Shown: positions 7,444-14,669 of the stretch, one piece after another
How the letters are laid out: each line of letters opens with the position of its first letter
Numbering within the stretch: the first letter of the stretch is position 1
Source of the DNA: Dialister sp. UBA7295
Lineage (GTDB): Bacteria > Bacillota > Negativicutes > Veillonellales > Dialisteraceae
NCBI GenBank assembly: GCA_002471975.1
Contig: DKQZ01000108.1
Span: 1 to 36,565 of the forward strand
Reading direction: 5' to 3'
Length of the DNA stretch: 36,565 bases
Made by a program: the position numbers and the translations under genes
The notes under the pieces: generated by a model
What the model was told of the DNA's origin: nothing
Database searches by the model: none
Seen by the model: only the letters and a program-made list of their open reading frames with translations

Positions 7444-8683
7444 AAAAATCATCGTCATCGGCGGCGGTGTGGCAGGCCTCCTCTCTGCCATTACCGCAGC
7501 CCATGAAGGGGGACAGGTTTCCCTCTTCGAAAAAATGCCCAAGGTGGGGCTCAAAATGGGCATCACGGGGAAAGGCCGGTGCAACATCACGAACGCGGCG
7601 CCCATCATGGATTTCATCGCCAAAACTCCGGGAAACGGCCGCTTTCTTTACAGCGCCTATGAAAAATTCAATAATGAAGACCTTCTGGACCTTCTCCACA
7701 GCTGGGGCCTGGCCACCAAAGTGGAACGGGGAGGACGGGTATTTCCCCAAAGCGACGACGCCCAGGAAGTGCGTCACCTTTTCATGAAAAAACTGGCCGA
7801 TGAAAAAGTGGATCTTCATCTGGAAGAACCGGTCAGGAAAATCCTTACAGAGGGCGGCCGGGTCAAAGGCATCCTGACGGGGAAAAGAATGTATGAGGCC
7901 GACGCCGTCATCCTGACGACAGGAGGGGCCTCTTATCCCCGGACCGGCTCCACGGGAGACGGGTATCGCATGGCCAGAGAGCTGGGACACAAAGTGACGG
8001 TTATCCGTCCGGCTTTGATTCCTCTCGTCTGCCGGGAAGAATACTGCAGAGAGCTCCAGGGGATTTCTTTGAAAAACGTCACCCTTTCCGTAGACGGCGG
8101 GGGCAGGAGAAAAGGGGAAGAATTTGGCGAAATGCTTTTCACCCATTTCGGTATTTCCGGCCCCATCGTGCTGTCGCTGTCCGATAAAGTTTCCCTGTGG
8201 CTCTCCCAGGGCCATTCCGTGAAAGGGTCCATTGACCTCAAACCGGCTCTTACGAGGGAAGTGCTGGACAAAAGAGTCCTCCGGGATCTGGAGAAATACC
8301 AGAAGCGGCAGATGGCGGGAGCCCTGCAGGATCTTATGCTTCATCGCATGACCGACGTGGTCCTGAACCTGGCAGGCATTCCGAGAGACCTTCCCGTGAG
8401 CGATCTCAAAAAGGCAGATCGCCTCAAACTGGTAGAGACCCTGAAAGCCATGCCTCTCACCATTACGGGGACAAGACCCATTGAAGAAGCCATTGTGACG
8501 GCCGGAGGGATTTCAGTGAAAGAAGTCAATCCGTCCACCTTGGAGTCGAAACTCATTCAGAATCTTTATTTCGCAGGAGAAGTGCTGGATATCCATGCCT
8601 TCACCGGCGGGTATAATTTACAGGCCGCTTTTTCCACCGGCCATCTGGCAGCCCTTTCTGCCGTAAGGAGTGAACATGCGTAA
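7427..8683 (+). CDS. BaiN/HI0933 family NAD(P)/FAD-dependent oxidoreductase
   Basis: A flavoprotein of the HI0933/YhiN/BaiN family. It has an N-terminal FAD-binding GGGVAG motif (about residues 12-17), the family signature GLKMGITGKGRCNITN near 45-60, TTGGASYPRTGSTGDG in the middle, and a C-terminal AGEVLDIHAFTGGYNLQ flavin motif. The 418-residue length is typical. BaiN in gut clostridia has been linked to bile acid 7-dehydroxylation, but most family members have no proven reaction, so I give no substrate. The start overlaps rluB by 17 bases and uses a GAGGAGGT site about 11 bases upstream. The gene is part of the scpA-to-ispH run. Confidence 0.85.
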   Translation: MSSTAKKIIVIGGGVAGLLSAITAAHEGGQVSLFEKMPKVGLKMGITGKGRCNITNAAPIMDFIAKTPGNGRFLYSAYEKFNNEDLLDLLHSWGLATKVERGGRVFPQSDDAQEVRHLFMKKLADEKVDLHLEEPVRKILTEGGRVKGILTGKRMYEADAVILTTGGASYPRTGSTGDGYRMARELGHKVTVIRPALIPLVCREEYCRELQGISLKNVTLSVDGGGRRKGEEFGEMLFTHFGISGPIVLSLSDKVSLWLSQGHSVKGSIDLKPALTREVLDKRVLRDLEKYQKRQMAGALQDLMLHRMTDVVLNLAGIPRDLPVSDLKKADRLKLVETLKAMPLTITGTRPIEEAIVTAGGISVKEVNPSTLESKLIQNLYFAGEVLDIHAFTGGYNLQAAFSTGHLAALSAVRSEHA

Positions 8684-9353
8684 ATTATCTATTGCCATTG
8701 ATGGACCTGCAGGGGCAGGAAAGAGCAGTGTTTCCAAAATCCTCGCCGGACGGCTTCACTATGCCTATCTGGACACCGGCGCCATGTACCGGGCCGTGAC
8801 TTATGAAGTCCTCACCCGGAAAGTGGAAGGGGAAGAATCGATTATTTCCATGACAGAAAAACTGGATATGGAAGTGCAGCCGGGAGAGGCGGGCATGGAA
8901 GTCTTCGTGGATGGAAAGAATGTGACTCCTTTCATCCGGACTCCTGAAGTGTCTTCAAAGGTTTCCGCCGTTTCCGCTATCGGCGGCGTCCGGAAGGCCA
9001 TGGTGGCCATCCAGCGGAAACAGGCCGAAAAGGGAGGAATCGTCCTGGATGGCCGTGATATCGGTACCACGGTCCTTCCAAAGGCGGATGTGAAAATCTT
9101 CCTCACCGCTTCCGTCCATACGAGGGCGCTTCGCCGGTTCAGGGAAATCACCGAAGGCCATCCGGAGATGACCATGGAAGAAGTGGAGAAGGAAATCAGC
9201 CGGAGAGACTATCTGGACAGCCATCGGGAGATTTCTCCTCTCCGAAAGGCAGAAGATGCCATTCTTCTCGACAACGGGGACCTCACCCTCGAGAGTACGG
9301 CGGAAGCCATTATTTCCATTTGTGAAAAGAAATTCCCCGGCTTTGACCGGTAA
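8676..9353 (+). CDS. cmk: Cytidylate kinase
   Basis: Cmk phosphorylates CMP and dCMP to the diphosphates with ATP. The 225-residue product has the P-loop GPAGAGKS (10-17), YLDTGAMYRA, the CMP-binding region, DGRDIGTTVLP and RRDYLDS. I chose ATG at 8676, which has a TAAGGAG site at the normal distance, over a GTG at 8670. It overlaps the end of the flavoprotein gene. cmk next to plsC and an IspH-S1 gene matches the cmk-rpsA linkage seen in many bacteria. Confidence 0.95.
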   Translation: MRKLSIAIDGPAGAGKSSVSKILAGRLHYAYLDTGAMYRAVTYEVLTRKVEGEESIISMTEKLDMEVQPGEAGMEVFVDGKNVTPFIRTPEVSSKVSAVSAIGGVRKAMVAIQRKQAEKGGIVLDGRDIGTTVLPKADVKIFLTASVHTRALRRFREITEGHPEMTMEEVEKEISRRDYLDSHREISPLRKAEDAILLDNGDLTLESTAEAIISICEKKFPGFDR

Positions 9354-9362
9354 GGAGGCACC

Positions 9363-9965
9363 ATGTTTTACGTGATTACAAGGGCAGTCCTCAATTTCCT
9401 CTTCTTTACAATTCTGGGCCTTCATGTGGAGGGACGGGAAAATATACCGGACAGGGGAGCCATCATCGTGGCGCCGAACCACAAAAGTTACTGGGACCCG
9501 CCGGTGATCGGCGTGGCTTTCCATAACCGGGTCATTCACTACATGGCGAAGGAAGAACTTTTCAAAAATCCTTTCTTCGGCTGGCTCATCCGTCAGTTCG
9601 GCACATTTCCCGTCAAGCGGGGGGCCGTTGACCGCACAGCCATCCGCCAGGCTGTTCGTGAACTGAAGGCAGGAAATCCCCTGGGCATTTTCCCCGAAGG
9701 CACCCGCATCCGGAAAGAGGGTCTCGGCCGTTTCCATTCCGGCATGGCATCCCTTGCCCTCATGACAGGGACTCCCATCATTCCGGTAGCCGTCATCGGC
9801 TCCAAAGATCTTCCTCACCGGAAGGGACCCCTGGCCGTACTCATCGGCAAACCGGTACCGGTCAAAAAGCAGAGACCCACGGATGACCTGGTCAAGGAAA
9901 TCAATGACGATATCAAAGGGCGCATCGAGGCCATGAGGGATGAATACCTGAAGAGGGCAAAGTAA
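9363..9965 (+). CDS. plsC: 1-acyl-sn-glycerol-3-phosphate acyltransferase
   Basis: PlsC adds the second acyl chain to lysophosphatidic acid to form phosphatidic acid at the membrane. The 200-residue product has an N-terminal hydrophobic stretch (residues 4-20), the acyltransferase catalytic motif NHKSYWD (His40, Asp45), the substrate-binding motif FPEGTR (110-115), and a late TPIIPVAVIG segment. Together with plsY and gpsA about 4 kb downstream, most of the phosphatidate pathway is in this window. Confidence 0.92.
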   Translation: MFYVITRAVLNFLFFTILGLHVEGRENIPDRGAIIVAPNHKSYWDPPVIGVAFHNRVIHYMAKEELFKNPFFGWLIRQFGTFPVKRGAVDRTAIRQAVRELKAGNPLGIFPEGTRIRKEGLGRFHSGMASLALMTGTPIIPVAVIGSKDLPHRKGPLAVLIGKPVPVKKQRPTDDLVKEINDDIKGRIEAMRDEYLKRAK

Positions 9966-9966
9966 A

Positions 9967-9995
9967 GGCAGTTCTTTTATTTCCTCAGGAAATGC
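9967..9995 (+). other. Inverted repeat after plsC
   Basis: ATTTCCT and AGGAAAT (9979-9993) form a perfect short palindrome, enclosed by GGCA (9967-9970) and TGCC. There is no T-run, so it is not a typical terminator. It could stabilise the 3' end of plsC mRNA or be an operator before ispH. Confidence 0.3.
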
Positions 9996-10005
9996 CTCTG
10001 AGACT

Positions 10006-10024
10006 GATAATGATATTTTTTATA
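10006..10024 (+). promoter_or_regulatory. Fur-box-like sequence upstream of ispH
   Basis: GATAATGATATTTTTTATA matches the 19-bp Fur consensus GATAATGATAATCATTATC at 15 positions by hand count, with a perfect left half. It lies 52 bases before the start of the gene for IspH, an iron-sulfur enzyme. AT-rich DNA produces such matches by chance, so this is tentative. Confidence 0.25.
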
Positions 10025-10075
10025 GTCACCTTTGAAGTCGGATTATAGCCGGCACAAAAGGATAACGGAATCATA

Positions 10076-11962
10076 ATGGAAATCTATAAATCGAAAGTCA
10101 TGGGCTTCTGCTACGGCGTAAGGAGAGCCCTGAAAATAGCGGAAAATGCCGCAGATTCGGGCATTCCGGCCGTTACGCTGGGGCCCATCATCCACAATCC
10201 CCAGGTGGTGGGAAGGCTGGCTGAAAAAGGCGTGCCCCCTGCAGACACAATCGACGAAATCACCGATAAAACTGTAATAATCCGCTCGCACGGAGTGGGC
10301 CCTTCGTGCTATAATATGCTTAAGTGCAAAAATCTGGCCCTAATGGACGCGACCTGCCCTTTCGTCAGGCGAAATCAGATTCTCACAAAGAAACTGGTGG
10401 ATGAAGGAAAGCAGGTTATACTCATCGGTGAAAAAAGGCACCCGGAAATGATAAGTGTGGCTGAATGGGCGGTGGGACATTCTTACCAGGTGGAAACCAT
10501 GGAAGATGTAGATGCACTCCCGCCGATGCAGGAAGCCCATGTAGTCATGCAGACTACATTTTCAGTGCCCCTGGCTGATCAACTGATTGCTGCCATAGCA
10601 AAGAAGGTGAAAGACCTTCACGTGAACAGATCCATCTGTGACGCGACCAGGCAGCGACAGCAGGCAGCGCGTGAGCTGGCGGAAAAAGTAGATGTGATGA
10701 TCGTCATTGGTGGAAAAAACAGCGCCAATACCACGAGGCTGGCAGAAATCTGCCGGTCATCGGGCACCACCACGCATCACATCGAAACGGCAGAAGAACT
10801 GAAACCAGAATGGTTCTCGAGCCGGGACAAGATTGGCATCACCGCCGGTGCATCCACACCGGACTGGATCATAGAGGAGGTAGTTAGTATAATGGAAAAC
10901 ATGAAGGAAATGCTGGATCAGGAAGAAATGAACCTGGACGTGCATAAAGGCAGCGTAGTTGAAGGAAAGGTAGTAGACCTTTACGATGATAAGGCTTATA
11001 TCTCTTTCGGATATAAGACAGAAGCTGTTCTGCTCGCCCATGAATATTCTTTCCCCGCACCGGCATCCCTGAAGGACGTTCTGCAGGTTGGTGACTCCCT
11101 GCGCGTTCAGATTGTCAGCGGCGTCAAAGAAGACAGCACGATTTACGTGTCCAAGATTAAGGTAGACCGTCTGGCTGACTGGGACGTTGTTGAAGAAGCA
11201 TTTGAAAAAGGCGAATCCGTTGAATGCGAAGGCATCGAAGCTATTAAAGTCGGCCTGCTCGTTCAGCTTAAATCTCTCCGCGGTTTCATCCCCCTGTCCC
11301 AGGGTGATCTCCGCTTCGTTCATTCCCTGCAGGGTCTCGTAGGCCAGAAGTTCCAGGCCAAGATCCTCGAAGTAGACCGCACAAAGAACAGACTCGTTCT
11401 GTCCCGCAAAGCAGTCCTCGAAGATGAAAGAAACGCTGAAATGGACGAAATCGAAAAAGCTTATGAAAACGGCGACGTTCTCAAAGGCGTTGTAAAGAAG
11501 ATCATGCCATACGGCGCATTCGTTGGTATCAACGGCGTGGAAGGCCTGCTTCACATTTCCGATATTTCCTGGAAGAAGATCGGCAAGGTAGAAGACGTTC
11601 TCAAACCGGAAGAAGAAATTGACGTCAAGATCAAATCCTTCGACCGTGAAAAACAGAGAATTTCCTTCTCCCACAAGGATTGCCTGCCGAACCCCTGGGA
11701 AACCGCTCTCGAAAACCATCACATCGATGACGAAGTAGAAGCTAAAGTTGTGAAGATCCTTGAATTCGGCGTTATTGTTGAACTGGATGACGGTCTGACC
11801 GGTCTGCTCCACATCAATGAAATGACCGATGACCACAACAAGAAACCGGGCGATATCTGCCAGGTTGGAGACGATCTGAAAGTCCGCATCATCAATATCG
11901 ATGAAGGCCGCAGAAGAATCTCCTTCCAGCTCGTGGAAGCTCCGGTTCATGAAGCTGAATAA
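10076..11962 (+). CDS. ispH: Bifunctional HMBPP reductase (IspH) / ribosomal protein S1
   Basis: A 628-residue fusion. Residues 1-272 are IspH, which reduces HMBPP to IPP and DMAPP in the last step of the MEP isoprenoid pathway. The three Fe-S ligands are present (Cys12 in GFCYGV, Cys94 in DATCPF, Cys188 in SICDATR), as are His40, His72, His122 and Glu124. Residues about 292-361, 375-445, 464-534 and 551-617 are four S1 RNA-binding repeats, with typical motifs such as GAFVGINGVEGLLHISDIS. Fusions of this kind are known in Clostridia and Negativicutes. Odd features are a strong internal ribosome-binding site at the junction and a sharp change of codon use in the S1 half. A terminator follows the gene. 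Confidence 0.95.
   Translation: MEIYKSKVMGFCYGVRRALKIAENAADSGIPAVTLGPIIHNPQVVGRLAEKGVPPADTIDEITDKTVIIRSHGVGPSCYNMLKCKNLALMDATCPFVRRNQILTKKLVDEGKQVILIGEKRHPEMISVAEWAVGHSYQVETMEDVDALPPMQEAHVVMQTTFSVPLADQLIAAIAKKVKDLHVNRSICDATRQRQQAARELAEKVDVMIVIGGKNSANTTRLAEICRSSGTTTHHIETAEELKPEWFSSRDKIGITAGASTPDWIIEEVVSIMENMKEMLDQEEMNLDVHKGSVVEGKVVDLYDDKAYISFGYKTEAVLLAHEYSFPAPASLKDVLQVGDSLRVQIVSGVKEDSTIYVSKIKVDRLADWDVVEEAFEKGESVECEGIEAIKVGLLVQLKSLRGFIPLSQGDLRFVHSLQGLVGQKFQAKILEVDRTKNRLVLSRKAVLEDERNAEMDEIEKAYENGDVLKGVVKKIMPYGAFVGINGVEGLLHISDISWKKIGKVEDVLKPEEEIDVKIKSFDREKQRISFSHKDCLPNPWETALENHHIDDEVEAKVVKILEFGVIVELDDGLTGLLHINEMTDDHNKKPGDICQVGDDLKVRIINIDEGRRRISFQLVEAPVHEAE
10873..10894 (+). promoter_or_regulatory. 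Internal ribosome-binding site and start at the IspH/S1 junction
   Basis: AGAGGAGGT (10873-10881) is followed after 10 bases by an in-frame ATG (10892-10894, Met273). Translation from it would give a 356-residue protein with all four S1 domains and no IspH. The codons that build it (GAG GAG GTA GTT AGT ATA) depart from the GAA preference of the surrounding gene. The flavoprotein gene at 7427 uses a similar GAGGAGGT with a similar gap. A TATAAT also overlaps the ATG (10888-10893), but its -35 is poor. Confidence 0.5.
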
Positions 11963-11973
11963 TTGACTGCAAA

Positions 11974-12003
11974 AAAGCCGCTCCGAAAGGGGCGGCTTTT
12001 TTA
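11974..12003 (+). terminator. Rho-independent terminator of the scpA-to-ispH run
   Basis: A stem GCCGCTCC / GGGGCGGC with a short GAAA-type loop is flanked by A and T runs (TTTTTTATTTT) 12 bases after the ispH-S1 stop. Confidence 0.92.
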
Positions 12004-12088
12004 TTTTCAGAAATCGGCTGTGGAATGATGAAAAAATACTCTCCGGAAGTTCCGGAACCGGACTGCGCCCGGAGGGGGCTTTCGATGA

Positions 12089-12122
12089 AAACAAAAAACC
12101 TTCGCCGGAGGGCGAAGGTTTT
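12089..12122 (-). terminator. Strong terminator facing left
   Basis: AAACCTTCGCC and GGCGAAGGTTT form an 11-bp stem (12096-12122). On the minus strand it is followed by TTTTTTGTTTT, a full terminator tail, while the plus side has only four T. It therefore ends a leftward transcript, and there is no recognisable protein gene to its right on that strand. Confidence 0.75.
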
Positions 12123-12427
12123 GGTACAGCAAAATACTCCCGGAGCGAGGAATTGTTCGTTTTCCGGAGTTTCGGTCTTACCTGTCAATACGGCAGCAGG
12201 AATTCCCGCATTGGGATATGCTTCCCGTGACCGGGTACGGAGCGAGGTTGCCGTTACTGAATCATTTCGGAGGAGAGTATTTGCTTTTTATAACAACTTT
12301 GGAATTTCAGAATCCTCGAGGATGGAAAGCATCCGGAACACGTGGGCCTTGCTCCGGATCCGCCTGAAATTTCTGGGCGCCTGGCGGATCGGCTGGAGCT
12401 GGGCTCGAGGCCTCGTTCTTTTTGCTC
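12093..12427 (-). ncRNA. Candidate structured RNA of unknown class
   Basis: Between a leftward promoter-like sequence and a leftward terminator lie about 330 bases with no credible protein but many inverted repeats. AGCAAAA (12128-12134) and TTTTGCT (12420-12426) could close the element. GATCCGCC/GGCGGATC (12357-12364, 12383-12390), ATCCGGA/TCCGGAT (12331-12337, 12353-12359) and ACGGCA/TGCCGT (12190-12195, 12249-12254) form internal stems. CGGAGCGAGG occurs twice (12141-12150, 12238-12247). I compared it from memory with RNase P RNA, tmRNA, SRP RNA and several riboswitch cores and found no match. It might instead be dispersed repeat DNA. Confidence 0.33.
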
Positions 12428-12433
12428 TCTATA

Positions 12434-12463
12434 CATATAGTAGAAAAAATTTCATTTTGTCTC
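12434..12463 (-). promoter_or_regulatory. Candidate leftward promoter of the structured region
   Basis: On the minus strand GAGACA (12458-12463) and TATATG (12434-12439), each 4 of 6 to consensus, are 18 bases apart. Transcription would start near 12427, at the right end of the proposed structured RNA. Confidence 0.33.
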
Positions 12464-12636
12464 ATTAGAAATTCGTTAAATTTCCAAACTTGAGAGGATT
12501 TTTGCTGATTTCTTTTTTTTAGCAGCCTCCGACCGATTTTTGTGGCGCAGGGGTTCCGATTTTTTTAATTTCAGCAAGCTTCTGAACTTTTATCTTTCCC
12601 TGAAACGTCCATTTCTGCCGGGGCCGGTCTGTCAGC
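12464..12636. other. AT-rich intergenic stretch without a visible gene
   Basis: This part of the long gap between ispH-S1 and der contains T-rich runs and two copies of CCGATTTTT, but no reading frame, hairpin or promoter I can defend. Confidence 0.5.
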
Positions 12637-12665
12637 TTGACATAATCCCTTTTACGTCATACAAT
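12637..12665 (+). promoter_or_regulatory. Sigma-A type promoter of der-plsY-gpsA
   Basis: A perfect TTGACA (12637-12642) is followed after 17 bases by TACAAT (12660-12665, 5 of 6). The leader of about 80 bases contains a small hairpin ATGGGA/TCCCAT near 12687-12706, before the der ribosome-binding site AAGGA at 12741. Confidence 0.85.
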
Positions 12666-12752
12666 TTTAAGACAGTATGAATAAAAAATGGGATAGTGTT
12701 TCCCATGTGAAAGATAGAGATTTCAACTCTCATTAAAAGAAAGGATCGGAAT

Positions 12753-14081
12753 ATGAGTAAACCTCTCGTAGCCATCGTTGGCAGGCCAAATGTAGGGAAA
12801 TCCACCCTGATCAATGGACTGGCCCAGCGCCGCGTGTCCATTGTAGAGGATATTCCCGGGGTGACCAGGGACAGGATTTATTGTGACGTGAAATGGCTGG
12901 ATAAGGAATTCACCCTCATTGATACGGGAGGCATTGAATTCCGGGATGATCATGACCAGATTTCCAGCGGAATCCGTCAGCAGGCGGAATTGGCCATGGA
13001 AGAAGCCGACGTCATCCTCTTTGTAGTTGATGCAAGGGCCGGAATGACTTCCGATGACGAAACGATTGCGGGACTTCTCCGCAAAACAGGAAAACCTGTG
13101 GTGGTGGGAGTCAATAAAGTGGACAGTGAAAACCAGGAAATGGACGTCTATGAATTCTATTCCCTGGGCCTGGGGGATCCCGTGGCTATTTCCGCAGTGA
13201 ACCGCCTGGGGTTTGGCGAAGTCCTTGACCGGATCACGGAAGGCTTCCCGCCGGCAAATACGGAAGAATCGGAAGATATCATCCGCACTGCCATCGTAGG
13301 CCGCCCAAATGTGGGCAAATCCACCCTCATCAATTCCCTCCTGGGCTATGAGCGGTCCCTGGTGGCTGATGAAATGGGGACGACCCGGGATGCCGTGGAT
13401 TCCGTATGGAAATATAAAGGAAAAACGTTCATCCTGGTCGATACGGCAGGAATGCGGAAGAAGAGCAAAATCGATGAGCCTCTTGAAAAATACAGCGTCA
13501 TCCGGTCCATCCGGGCCATTGATAACTGCGACGTGGCCATTTTCGTCATCGATGCCATCGACAAGCTGACAGAACAGGACAAGAAAATCATCGGTTATAT
13601 CCATGAAGCGGGAAAGGGGCTGATCCTTTTCGTCAATAAATGGGATACCGTGGCCAAAGAGACGAATACCATGGTGGAAATGGAAAAGGAAATCCGGGAC
13701 GGCCTTCCTTTTGCCCCCTATGTGTCCATGCTTTTCGGCTCAGCGCTCACGAAACAGCGCATCCACAAGCTGGGGGACATGATTTATAACGTGGCCGAAC
13801 AGCAGTGCCTGCGCGTGCCTACGGCTGTGCTGAATGATCTTCTGGAAGATGCGAAGATGATCAATCCGCCGCCCGCCCATTCCGGCCGGGTGTCCAAGAT
13901 TTACTACATGACCCAGGTGGGCATCCGTCCGCCTACGTTTGTCATGTTCGTGAATGATGCGAAACTGATCCATTTCTCCTATGTCCGTTTCATTGAAAAT
14001 AAACTTCGGGAAGCCTTTGTCTTTGACGGCACCCCGATCCGGATCGTTGTAAGAAGCAAGAAAGATGGTGACGCCGAGTGA
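12753..14081 (+). CDS. der: GTPase Der (EngA), ribosome assembly
   Basis: Der is an essential GTPase with two tandem G domains that acts in maturation of the 50S subunit. The 442-residue product shows both P-loops, GRPNVGKST at about 10-18 and again at about 183-191. It also has DTGGI and DTAGM switch II motifs, NKVD and NKWD G4 motifs, and a C-terminal KH-like domain (about 350-440, ending in GTPIRIVVRSKK). The start ATG at 12753 has an AAGGA site 7 bases upstream. The stop overlaps the plsY start (TGATG). Confidence 0.96.
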   Translation: MSKPLVAIVGRPNVGKSTLINGLAQRRVSIVEDIPGVTRDRIYCDVKWLDKEFTLIDTGGIEFRDDHDQISSGIRQQAELAMEEADVILFVVDARAGMTSDDETIAGLLRKTGKPVVVGVNKVDSENQEMDVYEFYSLGLGDPVAISAVNRLGFGEVLDRITEGFPPANTEESEDIIRTAIVGRPNVGKSTLINSLLGYERSLVADEMGTTRDAVDSVWKYKGKTFILVDTAGMRKKSKIDEPLEKYSVIRSIRAIDNCDVAIFVIDAIDKLTEQDKKIIGYIHEAGKGLILFVNKWDTVAKETNTMVEMEKEIRDGLPFAPYVSMLFGSALTKQRIHKLGDMIYNVAEQQCLRVPTAVLNDLLEDAKMINPPPAHSGRVSKIYYMTQVGIRPPTFVMFVNDAKLIHFSYVRFIENKLREAFVFDGTPIRIVVRSKKDGDAE

Positions 14082-14665
14082 TGGAGTCCATCCTCTGGAT
14101 CGCATTGGCCTATTTCATCGGCGCCATTCCGAGCGGGTATATCATTGGCCGTGTCTTTTATGGCGTCAACCTGAAAAAGGTGGGAAGCGGGAATATCGGC
14201 GCCACCAATGCTTACCGGGAACTGGGCGTCAGGGCGGGCCTTGCCGTCTTTATCTGTGATTTCCTGAAGGGATTCATCGCCGTCCATCTCGGCATGCCGG
14301 ACCCTACTCTTGTCCTGGCCTGCGCCGTTTTTGCCATCATCGGCAATGACTGGTCCGTATTTCTTCATTTCAAAAGCGGTAAAGGCGTGGCCTGCGGGGT
14401 GGGCGCCTTTACCTATATCTGCTGGCCTGCCGTACTTGCTGCCTTTCTGGTATGGCTCGTCATTTTCAAATGGAAACATATCGTTTCACTGGGCTCCATC
14501 ATCGGGGCACCGGTGGTGCCCATCGTCATGTTTCTCAGGGGAGAACCTCTGGAATACGTGGGATTCGGCACTCTGGCAGCAGTGATCGTGATTGGAAAGC
14601 ATAAGGATAATATAAAGAGACTTCTCAGAGGGGAAGAGAAGCCTATTTCCAGGGAAAAGAGGTAA
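14081..14665 (+). CDS. plsY: Acyl-phosphate:glycerol-3-phosphate acyltransferase
   Basis: PlsY is an integral membrane enzyme that transfers an acyl group from acyl phosphate to glycerol 3-phosphate, making lysophosphatidate for PlsC. The 194-residue product has about five membrane segments. It also has the conserved motifs IGAIPSGYIIG, VGSGNIGATNAYR and HFKSGKGVACGVG. I chose ATG at 14081, which overlaps the der stop, rather than the GTG one codon earlier. There is no clear ribosome-binding site, which fits translational coupling to der. The next gene, gpsA, makes its substrate. Confidence 0.94.
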   Translation: MESILWIALAYFIGAIPSGYIIGRVFYGVNLKKVGSGNIGATNAYRELGVRAGLAVFICDFLKGFIAVHLGMPDPTLVLACAVFAIIGNDWSVFLHFKSGKGVACGVGAFTYICWPAVLAAFLVWLVIFKWKHIVSLGSIIGAPVVPIVMFLRGEPLEYVGFGTLAAVIVIGKHKDNIKRLLRGEEKPISREKR

Positions 14666-14669
14666 CCCC

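Noticed and set aside
10757..12094. Long minus-strand frame opposite the S1 part of the fusion
   Set aside because: It crosses a terminator and mirrors the strong codon bias of the S1 repeats. The product is Phe-rich with no domain.
12025..12468. A 147-codon plus-strand open frame in the gap after ispH-S1
   Set aside because: It crosses a strong terminator hairpin and several inverted repeats, has no good ribosome-binding site, and its product resembles nothing I know and has odd composition.
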